NCBI RefSeq assembly: GCF_041052385.1
Contig: NZ_CP163439.1
Coordinates: 2,779,001-2,843,000 of the forward strand
DNA length: 64,000 nucleotides
Reading direction: 5' to 3'
From: Streptomyces sp. R28
Lineage (GTDB): Bacteria; Actinomycetota; Actinomycetes; Streptomycetales; Streptomycetaceae
The notes under the pieces were generated by a model that ran no database searches, had not been told where the DNA came from, and saw nothing but the letters and a program-made list of their open reading frames with translations. Each line of letters begins with the position of its first letter. The first letter of the stretch is position 1. The translations under genes were made by a program, and so were the position numbers. Below, piece by piece: positions 39,972 to 50,940 of the stretch.

Positions 39972-40790
39972 CTACGCCTGCCCGCGCACGCCCTTCGCCA
40001 GCTCGCCGGCGAGCGCGCGAACGGCCTCGACGCCGGCCGCGTCGTCCGGCGCGTCCAGCATCCGCTTGACGAAGGCCGAGCCGACGATCACGCCGTCGGC
40101 GAAGCCGCCGACCTCGGCGGCCTGCTCGGCGTTGGAGACGCCGAGCCCGACGCAGACGGGCAGGTCGGTGCCGGTGGCCCGGGTGCGCTCGACCAGGTCC
40201 TGGGCCTGCGCGCCGACCGACGCCCGGGTGCCGGTGACACCCATCAGCGAGGCGGCGTAGACGAACCCGCTGCCCGCCGCGGTGATCTGCCCGAGCCGCT
40301 CGTCCTTGCTGCTGGGCGCCACGACGAAGACCGTCGCGAGCCCGTGCTTGTCGGCGTGCTCCCTCCACAGCGCCGACTCCTGGACGGGCAGGTCGGGCAG
40401 GATGCACCCGGCGCCGCCCGCCTCGGCGAGCTCGGCGGTGAAGCGCTCGACGCCGTAGCGGTCGATGGGGTTCCAGTACGTCATGACGAGGATCGGCTTC
40501 CCGGTGGCCTCGTAGGCCTCCCGGACCGTACGCATGACGTCCGCGATCTTGACGCCGCCGCGCAGGGCGATGTCGTCGGCGGTCTGGATGACGGGGCCGT
40601 CGAGGACGGGGTCGCTGTGCGGCAGACCGACCTCCACGACGTCGGCGCCCCCGTCGAGCGCGGCCTTGATCGCCTCGATGCCGCCGTCCACGGTGGGGAA
40701 CCCGGCCGGGAGGTAGGCGATGAGAGCGGAGCGGCCCTCGGCCTTGGCGGCGGCGAGAGTCTCCGTCAACAGCTGGATGTTCCCGCTCAC
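39972..40790 (-). CDS. trpA: Tryptophan synthase alpha chain
   Basis: A 272-residue TIM barrel that splits indole-3-glycerol phosphate to indole. The catalytic Glu lies in [11 protein letters not shown] and the catalytic Asp in [23 protein letters not shown] and the GVTGTR and VGSAFVK phosphate loops are intact. The GTG start 40790 overlaps the trpB stop by four bases, so it is translationally coupled as usual for the alpha-beta complex. Last gene of the trp group; a terminator follows. Confidence 0.96.
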   Translation of the reverse strand: MSGNIQLLTETLAAAKAEGRSALIAYLPAGFPTVDGGIEAIKAALDGGADVVEVGLPHSDPVLDGPVIQTADDIALRGGVKIADVMRTVREAYEATGKPILVMTYWNPIDRYGVERFTAELAEAGGAGCILPDLPVQESALWREHADKHGLATVFVVAPSSKDERLGQITAAGSGFVYAASLMGVTGTRASVGAQAQDLVERTRATGTDLPVCVGLGVSNAEQAAEVGGFADGVIVGSAFVKRMLDAPDDAAGVEAVRALAGELAKGVRGQA

Positions 40791-42079
40791 TTGGCGTCCC
40801 CCTCGATCTCCGCGATGTCGCTGTCGGCGTCCGCCGCGACGGTCGCGTCGGCCTCGGTGTCGTACAGGCCGAAGTAACGGGCGGCCGTGTCCATGTCCTT
40901 GTCGCCGCGCCCGGACAGGTTGACCACGATCAGCCCGTCCCTGCCCAGCTCCTTGCCGACCTCCAGGGCACCGGCGAGCGCGTGCGCGCTCTCGATGGCC
41001 GGGATGATGCCCTCGGTCCGCGACAGCAGGCGCAGCGCCTGCATGGCCGCGTCGTCGGTGACCGCACGGTACTCGGCGCGACCGCTGTCCTTGAGGTAGG
41101 AGTGCTCGGGGCCGATGCCGGGGTAGTCCAGACCGGCCGAGATCGAGTACGGCTCGGTGATCTGGCCCTCCTCGTCCTGCAGGACGTAGGAGCGGGAGCC
41201 GTGCAGGATGCCGGGCTCGCCGGCGGTCAGGGTGGCCGCGTGCTCGCCCGTCTCGACACCGTGCCCGGCGGGCTCGCAGCCGATGAGGCGTACGTCCGTG
41301 TCGGGGATGAAGGCGTGGAAGAGACCGATGGCGTTGGAGCCGCCGCCCACGCAGGCGACGGCGGCGTCGGGGAGACGGCCGGCGCGCTCCAGGAGCTGGC
41401 GGCGCGCCTCGACGCCGATCACGCGGTGGAAGTCGCGGACCATGGCGGGGAAGGGGTGCGGGCCGGCGACCGTACCGAAGAGGTAGTGGGTGTGGTCGAC
41501 GTTGGCCACCCAGTCGCGGAACGCCTCGTTGATGGCGTCCTTGAGGGTGCGCGAGCCCGACTTCACGGCGATGACCTCGGCGCCGAGCATGCGCATCCGG
41601 GCCACGTTGAGGGCCTGGCGCTGGGTGTCGATCTCGCCCATGTAGATGGTGCACTCGAGGCCGAACAGCGCGCAGGCGGTGGCCGTCGCGACACCGTGCT
41701 GACCGGCACCGGTCTCGGCGATGACCCGGGTCTTGCCCATGCGCTTGGTGAGCAGGGCCTGACCGAGCACGTTGTTGATCTTGTGGGAGCCGGTGTGGTT
41801 GAGGTCCTCGCGCTTGAGGAACACGCGGCAGCCGCCGGCGTGCTCGGCGAAACGAGGCACCTCGGTCAGGGAGCTGGGACGGCCGGTGTAGTGGACCAGC
41901 AGGTCGTCGAGCTCTCGGGCGAACTCGGGGTCCTGCTTGGCCTTGTCGTACTCGACGGCCACCTCGTCCACGGCGGCGACGAGGGCCTCCGGGATGAACT
42001 TGCCGCCGAACGCGCCGAAGTAGCCTTCGGCGCTGGGGACCTGACCCTCGGGGTCAGGGATGAAGAACTCGCTGGGCAT
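40787..42079 (-). CDS. trpB: Tryptophan synthase beta chain
   Basis: A 430-residue PLP enzyme joining indole and serine. The PLP lysine is in [16 protein letters not shown], the phosphate-binding glycine loop is [15 protein letters not shown], and AETGAGQHG is also present. The C-terminus carries an acidic tail ([19 protein letters not shown]). It is preceded by TrpM and the 54-bp repeat copy, so some transcription may start anew in that 115-bp gap. Confidence 0.96.
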   Translation of the reverse strand: MPSEFFIPDPEGQVPSAEGYFGAFGGKFIPEALVAAVDEVAVEYDKAKQDPEFARELDDLLVHYTGRPSSLTEVPRFAEHAGGCRVFLKREDLNHTGSHKINNVLGQALLTKRMGKTRVIAETGAGQHGVATATACALFGLECTIYMGEIDTQRQALNVARMRMLGAEVIAVKSGSRTLKDAINEAFRDWVANVDHTHYLFGTVAGPHPFPAMVRDFHRVIGVEARRQLLERAGRLPDAAVACVGGGSNAIGLFHAFIPDTDVRLIGCEPAGHGVETGEHAATLTAGEPGILHGSRSYVLQDEEGQITEPYSISAGLDYPGIGPEHSYLKDSGRAEYRAVTDDAAMQALRLLSRTEGIIPAIESAHALAGALEVGKELGRDGLIVVNLSGRGDKDMDTAARYFGLYDTEADATVAADADSDIAEIEGDAK

Positions 42080-42161
42080 GCGGATACCTCACGGTGAGTT
42101 GTGTTGAATGCACTAGTCGCCGTGGGGGCGGGGTTTTGTCAGTCGGCCACCGGCCGGCTGT

Positions 42162-42215
42162 GGCTTGTCGCGCACGCGCGGCGGTAGCCGCACATCAGGC
42201 AGAGCCCCGCGCCCC
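42162..42215 (-). repeat. Dispersed 54-bp element, copy A (overlaps the trpM end)
   Basis: In the minus orientation this sequence is 47/54 identical to 44309-44362 on the plus strand. The conserved blocks are GGGGCGCGGGGCTCTG and TGCGGCTACCGCCGCGCG. The stop codon and last residues of trpM are encoded inside it. It resembles short dispersed elements frequent between Streptomyces genes. Confidence 0.75.
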
Positions 42216-42389
42216 CAAGGGGGCGCGCTGCCATCGACGGCCGTTCACCTGCCCGGGTTCGTCACCGATGACGTAGCGGACTCGCCGTCCGTGCACCCTG
42301 CGCGCGGGGGCGCGGCAGCCACGGGGCCGGCAGCCGCGCGCGAGGCGGGCGTACGGGTCCCGGGTCGTCAGGGTGGTCGGGAGAGTCAT
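42195..42389 (-). CDS. trpM: Tryptophan biosynthesis modulator TrpM
   Basis: A 64-residue basic protein between trpC and trpB. It contains YARLARGCRPRGCRAPARRV and then HGRRVRYVIGDEPGQVNGRRW, the pattern I recall for TrpM, which modulates tryptophan synthesis and development in S. coelicolor. Arg is extremely abundant and the two Cys are close (CRPRGC). The start is ATG 42389. The last seven or so residues and the TGA come from a dispersed repeat, so the C-terminus probably differs from orthologues. Confidence 0.8.
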   Translation of the reverse strand: MTLPTTLTTRDPYARLARGCRPRGCRAPARRVHGRRVRYVIGDEPGQVNGRRWQRAPLGARGSA

Positions 42390-42410
42390 CGGGGCAAGCC
42401 TAGCGGGTGA

Positions 42411-43220
42411 TCAGCCGCGCCCGTGCCGCAGTGCGGGGTGCTCGCCCGCCGCCACCAGGTCGGCGACTGCGGTCTTCGGGTCCTTGCCCGTGACCAGGGA
42501 CTCGCCGACCAGGACCGCGTCCGCGCCGGCGTTGGCGTACGCGATGAGGTCGTGCGGGCCCCGGACGCCGGACTCGGCGACCTTGACGAGGCCGACGGGG
42601 ATCTCGGGCGCGATGCGCTCGAACGTCCCGCGGTCGACCTCCAGGGTCTTCAGGTTCCGCGCGTTGACGCCGATGATCTTCGCGCCCGCGTCCACGGCAC
42701 GCTCGACCTCGTCCTCGTCGTGCACCTCGACCAGCGGGGTCAGGCCGATGGAGACCGCACGCTCGATCAGCGACTCCAGCGCCGACTGGTCGAGGGCGGC
42801 GACGATCAGCAGCACGAGGTCGGCGCCGTACGCCCGGGCCTCCCACAGCTGGTACGACGTGACGATGAAGTCCTTGCGCAGGACCGGGATGTCCACGCGC
42901 GCGCGGACCGCCTCCAGGTCGTCCAGCGAGCCGCCGAAGCGCCGCTGCTCCGTAAGGACGGAGATGACGGCCGCGCCGCCCGCCTCGTAGTCCGCGGCCA
43001 GTCCGGCCGGGTCGGCGATCGCGGCCAGCGCGCCCTTGGAGGGGCTGGAGCGCTTGACCTCGCAGATGACCTTGACGCCGTCGCCGCGGAGGGCGGCCAC
43101 GCCGTCCTTGGCCGCGGGAGCCTTCGCCGCGCGCTCCTTGAGCTCGTCGAGGCTGACGCGCGCCTGCCGCTCCGCGAGGTCGGCACGGACTCCGTCGATG
43201 ATCTCGTCGAGCACACTCAC
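42411..43220 (-). CDS. trpC: Indole-3-glycerol phosphate synthase
   Basis: A 269-residue TIM barrel starting at GTG 43220, with AAGGGGG upstream. Motifs: [13 protein letters not shown] (catalytic Lys region), [23 protein letters not shown] (catalytic Lys), [27 protein letters not shown] and SGVRGPHDL. It closes the ring to form indole-3-glycerol phosphate. Upstream lies a 181-bp gap before the DUF2752 gene, which may hold an internal promoter. trpM follows 21 bp downstream. Confidence 0.95.
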   Translation of the reverse strand: MSVLDEIIDGVRADLAERQARVSLDELKERAAKAPAAKDGVAALRGDGVKVICEVKRSSPSKGALAAIADPAGLAADYEAGGAAVISVLTEQRRFGGSLDDLEAVRARVDIPVLRKDFIVTSYQLWEARAYGADLVLLIVAALDQSALESLIERAVSIGLTPLVEVHDEDEVERAVDAGAKIIGVNARNLKTLEVDRGTFERIAPEIPVGLVKVAESGVRGPHDLIAYANAGADAVLVGESLVTGKDPKTAVADLVAAGEHPALRHGRG

Positions 43221-43401
43221 GCGAGCGGCCCCCTTCCAGACGGTCGGTTGTGAAAGCGGTACGAAAAGTATGGTCACTGCGATGGTATCCGCACGAGGGC
43301 GTAGGCCTCGCATCCGGTTGACGCCGGTCCTCCCGCACCCTCGAACCAGCTTCGCATGGCTCGGGCGGGAGGCGCCCCTTTACCGGACGTTCTCCAGTTG
43401 A

Positions 43402-43842
43402 TCAAGGGTGTAGCCAGCCACCGAAGGGCAGGTTCCGGACAACCGTGAAGACCAGCAGCGACGCGCCCGCGCTCCACAGCAGCACCGGCCCGGGGTCGAT
43501 CCTGAGCGGCCGCCCACGCACCGCACGGACCACCCATACGGTCCACACCACGGCGAAGAGCACATAGCCGGCGACCGCCATCGCGTTGTCCTGGAGCGCC
43601 GCCAGGAAGTCCCCGTGGACGAACGCGTGCGCACTGCGCAGTCCGCCGCAACCGGGGCAGTAGATGCCGGTGTACCGCAGCAGCGGGCAGGCGGGATAGT
43701 GGCCGGGCTCGTTCGGGTCCACGGCACCGACGTACGCGAAGGCCCCGACGACGGCCGCGAGCACCCCCGCCGGAACGGCCAGTCGCCCCAGCACGGCACC
43801 GGGCCGGGCCGGCCTCCGGTTGTCGGCGTTCACGTGTTGCAT
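43402..43842 (-). CDS. DUF2752 family membrane protein
   Basis: A 146-residue protein from ATG 43842, with GGGGGG 4-5 nt upstream; the longer frame to 43881 lacks a site. The family signature is present: YPACPLLRYTGIYCPGCGGLRSAHAFVHGDFLAALQDN, with paired Cys in CPGCG. There are three TM helices, one before and two after the signature. The function of DUF2752 is unknown. It lies between trpE and trpC and is co-directional, a conserved place in Streptomyces trp regions. Confidence 0.85.
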   Translation of the reverse strand: MQHVNADNRRPARPGAVLGRLAVPAGVLAAVVGAFAYVGAVDPNEPGHYPACPLLRYTGIYCPGCGGLRSAHAFVHGDFLAALQDNAMAVAGYVLFAVVWTVWVVRAVRGRPLRIDPGPVLLWSAGASLLVFTVVRNLPFGGWLHP

Positions 43843-43862
43843 TGTGCCCCCCGAAAGCGCGT

Positions 43863-43905
43863 GAGGGGCGTTCCCTGGCACCGCATGGGTGCCGGGTCGC
43901 CCCTC
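43863..43905. terminator. Hairpin upstream of the DUF2752 gene
   Basis: The stem GAGGGGCG / CGCCCCTC encloses a second stem GGCACC / GGTGCC. It sits between the HGxxPAAW and DUF2752 genes and could reduce readthrough or stabilise transcript ends. Confidence 0.5.
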
Positions 43906-43923
43906 AGCGAAGTCGTACGACTC

Positions 43924-44175
43924 TCAGCTCTCGACGGCCGCTGCCTCGCGCTCGTGCGTCATGAGGAGCGCCTTGTGAGCGTCCTTCGGCTGTCCCATGC
44001 CCATCGCGCTCATGATCCAGCCGACGACGCCGCCGACGACCACGACGCCCAGGCCGGCCCAGAAACCCGCGGGCTGGGCCAACACCATGAAGACGCCCGA
44101 GACGCAGAAACCGATGAAGGCGATCGAGACACCGGTCCAGGCGGCCGGGGTGTGACCGTGGCTGCTGCCCGCCAT
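43924..44175 (-). CDS. HGxxPAAW family small membrane protein
   Basis: An 83-residue protein from ATG 44175 (GAGGAG upstream). The defining motif HGHTPAAW is at residues 6-13, followed by two TM helices (SIAFIGFCVSGVFMVLA and GFWAGLGVVVVGGVVGWIMSAMG) and a short charged tail. The family is known only from actinobacterial trp loci, without assigned function. It is co-directional with trpE and trpC. Confidence 0.88.
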   Translation of the reverse strand: MAGSSHGHTPAAWTGVSIAFIGFCVSGVFMVLAQPAGFWAGLGVVVVGGVVGWIMSAMGMGQPKDAHKALLMTHEREAAAVES

Positions 44176-44308
44176 TGCTTGCTCCTCGTTGCTGTGTACG
44201 TGTTGTACGTGGGTGAGCGGACGCTCGCTGCCATTGTCGCGCACGCGTGAGCAGGAGGTGATCGGGGGTAGCCCTCTTGAGTCGACGCCGGGAAGGGCAG
44301 CCGACCCA

Positions 44309-44362
44309 GGGGCGCGGGGCTCTGTTCTATCTGCGGCTACCGCCGCGCGGGCGCGACCAGCC
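44309..44362 (+). repeat. Dispersed 54-bp element, copy B
   Basis: Plus-strand copy of the element at 42162-42215 (47/54 identical, opposite orientation). It lies in the 231-bp gap between the TIGR02234 and HGxxPAAW genes. Similarity may continue to about 44377. Confidence 0.75.
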
Positions 44363-44406
44363 CCCACCGACCCGCAGGTGACATCACGGCCCTACCAGCG
44401 GAGCGC

Positions 44407-45054
44407 CTACGCGCCGGTCGGGTCCTCGCCCCGGTCGAGGGCCTTCCAGAGCTCCTCGGGGCGGTCGGGGTCGGCGGCCTGGGCCTTGCGGCGCGGCCGG
44501 GGTGTGCCGCCGCGCTCGTAGCGGGGGGACATCCCGGGCCACAGCCGGCCGTAGCGCAGGGCCAGCAGTCCGGCGAGCAGGATCAGCGCGCCGCCGACGG
44601 CCGCGACATAGGGCCATGCGGTGTGGGTGAGGGCCTGGACGGTGGCCGAGGTGTCGCCGGACGCCTGCGCGGCCTTCTCGTCCAGCGCGGAGCTGTCGGA
44701 GGCGCCGAGCAGGGCCGCTGCGACGGTGCCGGCGCCGGAGAGCGCGAGCAGGGCGGCGACCATGAAGCGGCCGGCGCGGCGGACGGCGAAGACGGCGACG
44801 AGTGCGGCGAGTCCCACTATGGCCAGGGCCGCGGGGACGCCCGTGACGTCGCTGCCCTTGGCGATCAGTGGGAACGGGCCGCCGGCCACCGTCACGGTGC
44901 CCTCCGACCAGCGCTGCCGGGTGGCGAGCAGCGCCACGGCCGCGCCGAGTGCGCCGCAGAGCAGGGCAACGGCAAGACTCATACGGCCGGCCCGGGCGGA
45001 ACCGGGGGCTTCGGAACGGGGGTGCGGTACGGCAGTCACGTACTCCACTATCAC
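44407..45054 (-). CDS. Trp-region conserved membrane protein (TIGR02234 family)
   Basis: A 215-residue protein with four TM segments (SLAVALLCGALGAAVALLA; ALAIVGLAALVAVFAV; MVAALLALSGAGTVAAALLG; YVAAVGGALILLAGLLAL) and an extracellular loop with RQRWSEGTVTVAGGP. The cytoplasmic tail ends in PEELWKALDRGEDPT. It lies 53 bp after trpE, as family members do. Function unknown. The start is uncertain: GTG 45048 and GTG 45039 are alternatives. Confidence 0.85.
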   Translation of the reverse strand: MIVEYVTAVPHPRSEAPGSARAGRMSLAVALLCGALGAAVALLATRQRWSEGTVTVAGGPFPLIAKGSDVTGVPAALAIVGLAALVAVFAVRRAGRFMVAALLALSGAGTVAAALLGASDSSALDEKAAQASGDTSATVQALTHTAWPYVAAVGGALILLAGLLALRYGRLWPGMSPRYERGGTPRPRRKAQAADPDRPEELWKALDRGEDPTGA

Positions 45055-45107
45055 CCGAACCCCGAACGATCAGTCACCCGGGGTTCATGTGAGACGGCCA
45101 CCTGGGT

Positions 45108-46604
<1,497 letters not shown>

Positions 46605-46615
46605 GGCGGCTGACC

Positions 46616-47023
46616 TTACTGATCCGTGGCCGGTACGCCGGAATCGGCGGCCTCGGCTTCCTTGAACAGCACATCCACGTCGAAGCAGGTGCGCGCGCCG
46701 GTGTGGCAGGCGGCGCCGACCTGGTCGACCTTGACGAGCACGGTGTCGGCGTCGCAGTCGAGGGCGACGGACTTGACCCACTGGAAGTGGCCGGAGGTGT
46801 CGCCCTTGACCCAGTACTCCTGGCGGCTGCGCGACCAGTAGGTGCAGCGGCCGGTGGTGAGCGTGCGGTGCAGCGCCTCGTCGTCCATCCAGCCGAGCAT
46901 CAGCACCTCTCCGGTGTCGTACTGCTGGGCGATGGCGGGCAGGAGCCCGTCCGAGCTGTGCTTGAGGCGCGCGGCGATCTCGGGGTCCAGTCGGCTGGGC
47001 TGACGGGGCGTGCTCGTGGTCAT
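46616..47023 (-). CDS. hisI: Phosphoribosyl-AMP cyclohydrolase
   Basis: A 135-residue HisI. It shows [35 protein letters not shown], then the metal ligands in [22 protein letters not shown] (Cys residues) and GARTCF. It opens the adenine ring of PR-AMP in histidine synthesis. It is separated from hisF by three unrelated genes but co-directional. The 138-bp divergent gap upstream contains a CACTGACAGTG palindrome (47044-47054) that might be an operator. Confidence 0.96.
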   Translation of the reverse strand: MTTSTPRQPSRLDPEIAARLKHSSDGLLPAIAQQYDTGEVLMLGWMDDEALHRTLTTGRCTYWSRSRQEYWVKGDTSGHFQWVKSVALDCDADTVLVKVDQVGAACHTGARTCFDVDVLFKEAEAADSGVPATDQ

Positions 47024-47161
47024 GCCGCCATTGTGCCGCCTGCCACTGACAGTGACGGTCCGATGTCCATTGGATGGATGGGGCGGCGCGCGGCGCCACG
47101 ATGAGGGGCGGTGGCCGGGCGACGGGTGGGCGGACCGGATACGTGGTCGTAGGCTGACTTC

Positions 47162-47797
47162 ATGTCGACCTTCGCCAAGCGTGAACGACTCCTCCTGGCC
47201 GACCTCTTGGAGGCCGAGGGCCCGGACGCCCCCACCCTCTGCGAGGGCTGGACGACCCGTGATCTCGCCGCGCACGTGGTGGTGCGCGAGCGCCGGCCCG
47301 ACGCTGCCGCCGGCATTCTGATCAAGCCGCTCGCCCCGCGCCTGGACAAGGCGATGGAGGAGTTCGCGGCGAAGCCGTACGAGGAGCTGATCCAGCTGAT
47401 CCGCACCGGCCCGCCGCGCTTCTCGCCCTTCCAGCTCAAGCAGATCGACGAGGCGTCGAACACGATCGAGTTCTACGTCCACACGGAGGACGTCCGCCGC
47501 GCCCAGCCGGACTGGACGCCACGCGAACTGGACCGGGTGTTCCAGGACGCCCTCTGGTCGCGTCTGGAGCGCTCCGCCCGTCTGATGGGCCGCAGCGCAC
47601 CCACCGGCCTGGTGCTGCGCCGCCCCGACGGCCAGACGGCGGTCGCCCACCGGGGCACGCCGGTCGTCACGGTGACCGGCGAGCCGTCGGAGCTGCTGCT
47701 GTTCTCCTACGGCCGCCAGAGCGCCGCCAAGGTCGAACTGGACGGCGACAAGGACGCGATCGCGAAGCTGCACGAGGGCAAGCAACTGGGGATCTGA
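47162..47797 (+). CDS. TIGR03085-family metal-binding protein (maleylpyruvate isomerase-N-like)
   Basis: A 211-residue protein of the DinB/MDMPI fold. It has [40 protein letters not shown], in which the His of DLAAHVV is a metal ligand, and [16 protein letters not shown], which supplies a second His. A C-terminal SCP2-like region ([22 protein letters not shown]) follows. Relatives act in mycothiol-dependent reactions, but the substrate here is unknown. Its stop lies 4 bp from that of the convergent MFS gene. Confidence 0.83.
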   Translation: MSTFAKRERLLLADLLEAEGPDAPTLCEGWTTRDLAAHVVVRERRPDAAAGILIKPLAPRLDKAMEEFAAKPYEELIQLIRTGPPRFSPFQLKQIDEASNTIEFYVHTEDVRRAQPDWTPRELDRVFQDALWSRLERSARLMGRSAPTGLVLRRPDGQTAVAHRGTPVVTVTGEPSELLLFSYGRQSAAKVELDGDKDAIAKLHEGKQLGI

Positions 47798-47801
47798 GAG
47801 G

Positions 47802-49052
47802 TCACTTCGGGAGTTCGGCGCGGCGCAGGCCGGGCACGCTCAGGGCTATCACTCCGCCCAGCCCGCACACCGCCGCGCTGACCACGAAGACCGGGCCGGT
47901 GCCCCAGGCACCGATGGCGGCGGCGGACAGGGGCATGCTGAGCGGCGCGAAACCGAGGCTGACCAGCCCGGAGACGGCGGTGACGCGGCCCAGGTAGGCG
48001 GCGTCGGCCTGGGTCTGCAGCAGGGCGCCGCACATGGCGCCGCTGAGCCCGGCGAGCAGCCCGATGAGCAGGGCGACCCCTACGGCGGCGACCACGCCGG
48101 GCACGAAGGCCAGGGCGCCGATCGCGACCGACCCGGCGAGGATCGTGCACCCCGCCACCCGCCCGGCGTGCGGCAGGCGTCCGCGCACGGTCAGCAGCAG
48201 GGACGCGGCACCCGCGCCGACGCCGAAACCGGCGAGCACCCAGCCCATTCCGGAGGCGCCCCAGCCGCGCTCGTCGGCGAGCAGGGTCAGGCCGACGTTG
48301 AGCGGGCCGACGAAGCCGAGGTCGCCGAGGGCGATGGCCAGCATCAGCGGAGCGAGCACCCGGTGGTGGCGGATGTAGTGGAGGCCGGCCACCAGATCGC
48401 GCCAGGCGGTGCCGCCCTGTGCGGCCGCCTTGTCGTCGGCGGGCAGCTCCCGCAGCCGCACGGAGACCAGCAGCGGCACGGACACCGCGATGAGCAGTCC
48501 GGCGAGGCCGAACGCGGCCGCCGCGCCCCCGACCGCGACCCCGAGACCGCCGAGCGGACCGCCGACGACGCTCGCGAACCGGATCCCGAGGCCCCGCATG
48601 CCCTGCACACGCGCGAGTTGGTCGCGTGTCGTCACGCGCGCGGGGAGCGCGCCCACGGCCGGCATGAACACGGCGTCGACGGTGCCGAAGACCAGGGCGA
48701 GCGCGGCCAGCGGCCACAGGCCCGGGCTGGTGAAGAACAGCAGCGCCGCCACCGCGAGGACGGCCGCGCACCGCACCACGTCGCTGCCGATGACGACCCT
48801 GCGCGGCCCGAGCCGGTCGGCGATCACTCCTCCGCCCAGCATCAGCAGGGCCCGCGGCACGGCGCTCACCGCCATGACCACGCCGGCCTGGGACGGCGAA
48901 CCGGCCTGGACGGCCGCCCAGGACAAGGCGATGTAGTAGACGCTGTCGCCGATCATGGAGGAGGTGTAGGCGGTGAGCCAGCGCAGGACGTTGGGGTCGC
49001 GGTGGGCGGGTCTGCCGACGGCGTCGGTCGCTGCTGTGAGCGTGGCGGTCAC
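47802..49052 (-). CDS. MFS transporter (drug/efflux type)
   Basis: A 416-residue protein with about 12 TM helices. It carries the MFS loop motif [22 protein letters not shown] after TM2 and a long central loop ([16 protein letters not shown]). It lies 16 bp downstream of an ArsR-type regulator on the same strand, so it is probably the regulated efflux pump. The cargo cannot be deduced. Confidence 0.87.
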   Translation of the reverse strand: MTATLTAATDAVGRPAHRDPNVLRWLTAYTSSMIGDSVYYIALSWAAVQAGSPSQAGVVMAVSAVPRALLMLGGGVIADRLGPRRVVIGSDVVRCAAVLAVAALLFFTSPGLWPLAALALVFGTVDAVFMPAVGALPARVTTRDQLARVQGMRGLGIRFASVVGGPLGGLGVAVGGAAAAFGLAGLLIAVSVPLLVSVRLRELPADDKAAAQGGTAWRDLVAGLHYIRHHRVLAPLMLAIALGDLGFVGPLNVGLTLLADERGWGASGMGWVLAGFGVGAGAASLLLTVRGRLPHAGRVAGCTILAGSVAIGALAFVPGVVAAVGVALLIGLLAGLSGAMCGALLQTQADAAYLGRVTAVSGLVSLGFAPLSMPLSAAAIGAWGTGPVFVVSAAVCGLGGVIALSVPGLRRAELPK

Positions 49053-49068
49053 GGGAGGGGTTCCTCTC

Positions 49069-49656
49069 TCAGACGCGGAACGGGAAGCCGTACAGGTGCA
49101 GGGCGACGTTCTCGCGCCCTTCGGTCTCGCCGGCGGCCTCGCGGACGCGCCCCTGCTCGTCGTACCTCTTGAGCACGTCGTGCAGGTCCTTCTTCAGCTC
49201 GGCCAGTTCGCCGGCCGTGAGTCGCAGCAGCGACTCGGAGTCGTACGCCGCCGCGCTCCACTCCCGGCCCCAGTGGGCGCGCTCGTCGAGGTAGGTGCGG
49301 TACATCTCGGAGCGCTGCTCCTGGAAGAGCCGTGACGCCGCGAGGTGGGCGGCGACCTTCTCGGGGGCGTCCTGGAAGTCCTTGTCGCGGACGGTGACGC
49401 CCTGCGAGGCCGGCTGCCACCAGCGCTCCCGGGCGTCGGCGCTGCGCGGTTCGGCCTCCTCGACGAGTCCGTGCTCGGCGAGCTTGCGCAGGTGGTAGCT
49501 GACCAGGGAGACGGCCTCGTCCACCTGCTCGGCGAGCTGCGAGGCGGTCGCCGCCTCGGCCACGAACAGCAGCCGGTAGAGCTTCATGCGCAGCGGGTGC
49601 GCGAGGGCCTTGAGCGTGCCCAGGTCGGTGATGCGGCGGTTCTCCTTGCTTGCCAT
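49069..49656 (-). CDS. ArsR/winged-helix transcriptional regulator
   Basis: A 195-residue regulator from ATG 49656. The N-terminal winged helix (about 10-90) includes LKALAHPLRMKLYRLLFVAEAATASQLAEQVDEAVSLVSYHLRKLAEHGLVEE, of the HTH_20/ArsR type. A longer C-terminal helical domain (QEQRSEMYRTYLDERAHW) makes it larger than metal-sensing ArsR proteins. There is no metal-binding Cys pair, so a non-metal ligand is likely. A 23-bp perfect inverted repeat lies 14 nt upstream of its start. Confidence 0.88.
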   Translation of the reverse strand: MASKENRRITDLGTLKALAHPLRMKLYRLLFVAEAATASQLAEQVDEAVSLVSYHLRKLAEHGLVEEAEPRSADARERWWQPASQGVTVRDKDFQDAPEKVAAHLAASRLFQEQRSEMYRTYLDERAHWGREWSAAAYDSESLLRLTAGELAELKKDLHDVLKRYDEQGRVREAAGETEGRENVALHLYGFPFRV

Positions 49657-49669
49657 GCCCCCAACCGTA

Positions 49670-49721
49670 GATACGAAAGAGAAGTTGCGCAATCTTTTTT
49701 GCGCAACTTCTCTTTCGTATC
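49670..49721. promoter_or_regulatory. 23-bp perfect inverted repeat upstream of the ArsR-MFS operon
   Basis: Arms at 49670-49692 and 49699-49721 are exact complements separated by TCTTTT. Each arm ends in TTGCGCAA, itself a palindrome, giving two operator-like cores 16 nt apart. It is much more AT-rich than its surroundings. It could be the ArsR operator, a terminator, or both. Confidence 0.65.
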
Positions 49722-49733
49722 TGCTCATGAGAA

Positions 49734-49758
49734 AGCCCCGGCCTGCGCGACCGGGGCT
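49734..49758. terminator. Terminator hairpin of the his operon
   Basis: The stem AGCCCCGG / CCGGGGCT with a 9-nt loop begins 17 nt after the hisF stop codon. Confidence 0.65.
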
Positions 49759-49774
49759 CAGCTCGGGCTCCTCC

Positions 49775-50530
49775 TCAGCGGACGGGGTGCCCCGCCTCCC
49801 GCAACGTCTGCTTCACCTCGCCGATCCGCAGATCCCCGAAGTGGAACACCGACGCCGCGAGCACCGCGTCCGCGCCCGCCTCGACGGCCGGCGCGAAGTC
49901 GGCGAGCTTGCCGGCACCGCCGGAGGCGATGACCGGTACCGTCACGTGCCCCCGCACCGCCTCGATCATCTCGATGTCGTAGCCGTCCTTCGTGCCGTCC
50001 GCGTCCATCGAGTTGAGCAGGATCTCGCCCGCCCCCAGCTCGGCGGCGCGGTGCGCCCACTCGACGGCGTCGATGCCGGTGCCCTTGCGGCCGCCGTGGG
50101 TGGTGACCTCGAAGGTGCCCTCGGGAGTGCGCCGCGCGTCGACCGACAGCACCAGCACCTGCCGCCCGAAGCGCTCGGCGATCTCACGGATCAGCTCCGG
50201 CCGGGCGATGGCGGCGGTGTTGACGCCCACCTTGTCGGCGCCCGCGCGCAGCAGCTTGTCCACGTCCTCGGCCGTGCGCACACCGCCGCCGACCGTCAGC
50301 GGGATGAACACCTGCTCGGCCGTACGCCGCACCACGTCGTACGTGGTCTCGCGGTTGCCCGACGAGGCGGTGATGTCCAGGAACGTCAGCTCGTCGGCGC
50401 CCTCGGCGTCGTACACCTTGGCCATCTCGACGGGGTCGCCCGCGTCGCGCAGGTTCTGGAAGTTGACGCCCTTGACGACCCGGCCGTTGTCCACGTCCAG
50501 GCAGGGGATGACTCGGACCGCCAGGGTCAT
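49775..50530 (-). CDS. hisF: Imidazole glycerol phosphate synthase, cyclase subunit
   Basis: A 251-residue TIM barrel. The catalytic Asp residues are in [17 protein letters not shown] (N-terminus) and LSVDARR (about 130). Phosphate loops [11 protein letters not shown] and IASGGAGKL are present. With HisH it makes IGP and AICAR. It overlaps the RidA-like gene by four bases and ends the his operon before a hairpin. Confidence 0.97.
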   Translation of the reverse strand: MTLAVRVIPCLDVDNGRVVKGVNFQNLRDAGDPVEMAKVYDAEGADELTFLDITASSGNRETTYDVVRRTAEQVFIPLTVGGGVRTAEDVDKLLRAGADKVGVNTAAIARPELIREIAERFGRQVLVLSVDARRTPEGTFEVTTHGGRKGTGIDAVEWAHRAAELGAGEILLNSMDADGTKDGYDIEMIEAVRGHVTVPVIASGGAGKLADFAPAVEAGADAVLAASVFHFGDLRIGEVKQTLREAGHPVR

Positions 50531-50940
50531 GAAACCGGCTCCTCCAACGTCCCTCTGAATGCTTCTATTTCCACTTCGACCAGGATGCGCGAGTCCACGA
50601 ATCCCTCCACGACGAGCAACGTCGAGACCGGGCGCACCGTGTCGAAGAACTCCTTGTGGGCCCGGCCCACGGCGTCCACGTCCCGCGCATGGGTCAGGTA
50701 CATCCGCGTCCGGACCACGGACCCGACATCGAGCCCGAACTCGCCGATCGCCTCGATCGCGCTGGTGAAGGCCACCTTGGCCTGCTCGTACGGGTCGCCT
50801 TCGCCGTACAGCACATCGCCCTTGAAGGACGTCGTGCCCGCCACCAGCACACGGTCGCCCGCCGCGACGGCACGTGCGAAACCGAAGGACTCTTCCCAGG
50901 GACTTCCGCTCTGTACGCGCCGTACGGCATCGGACGTCAT
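50527..50940 (-). CDS. RidA/YjgF-family protein in the his operon
   Basis: A 137-residue Rid-fold protein ([67 protein letters not shown]). The catalytic Arg of true RidA (Arg105 in E. coli, within the RSCVEV strand) is replaced: here the strand reads [11 protein letters not shown]. It may therefore not deaminate imines, or may use another chemistry, as in the Arg-lacking Rid subfamilies. It is coupled by four-base overlaps to both priA and hisF. Confidence 0.85.
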   Translation of the reverse strand: MTSDAVRRVQSGSPWEESFGFARAVAAGDRVLVAGTTSFKGDVLYGEGDPYEQAKVAFTSAIEAIGEFGLDVGSVVRTRMYLTHARDVDAVGRAHKEFFDTVRPVSTLLVVEGFVDSRILVEVEIEAFRGTLEEPVS

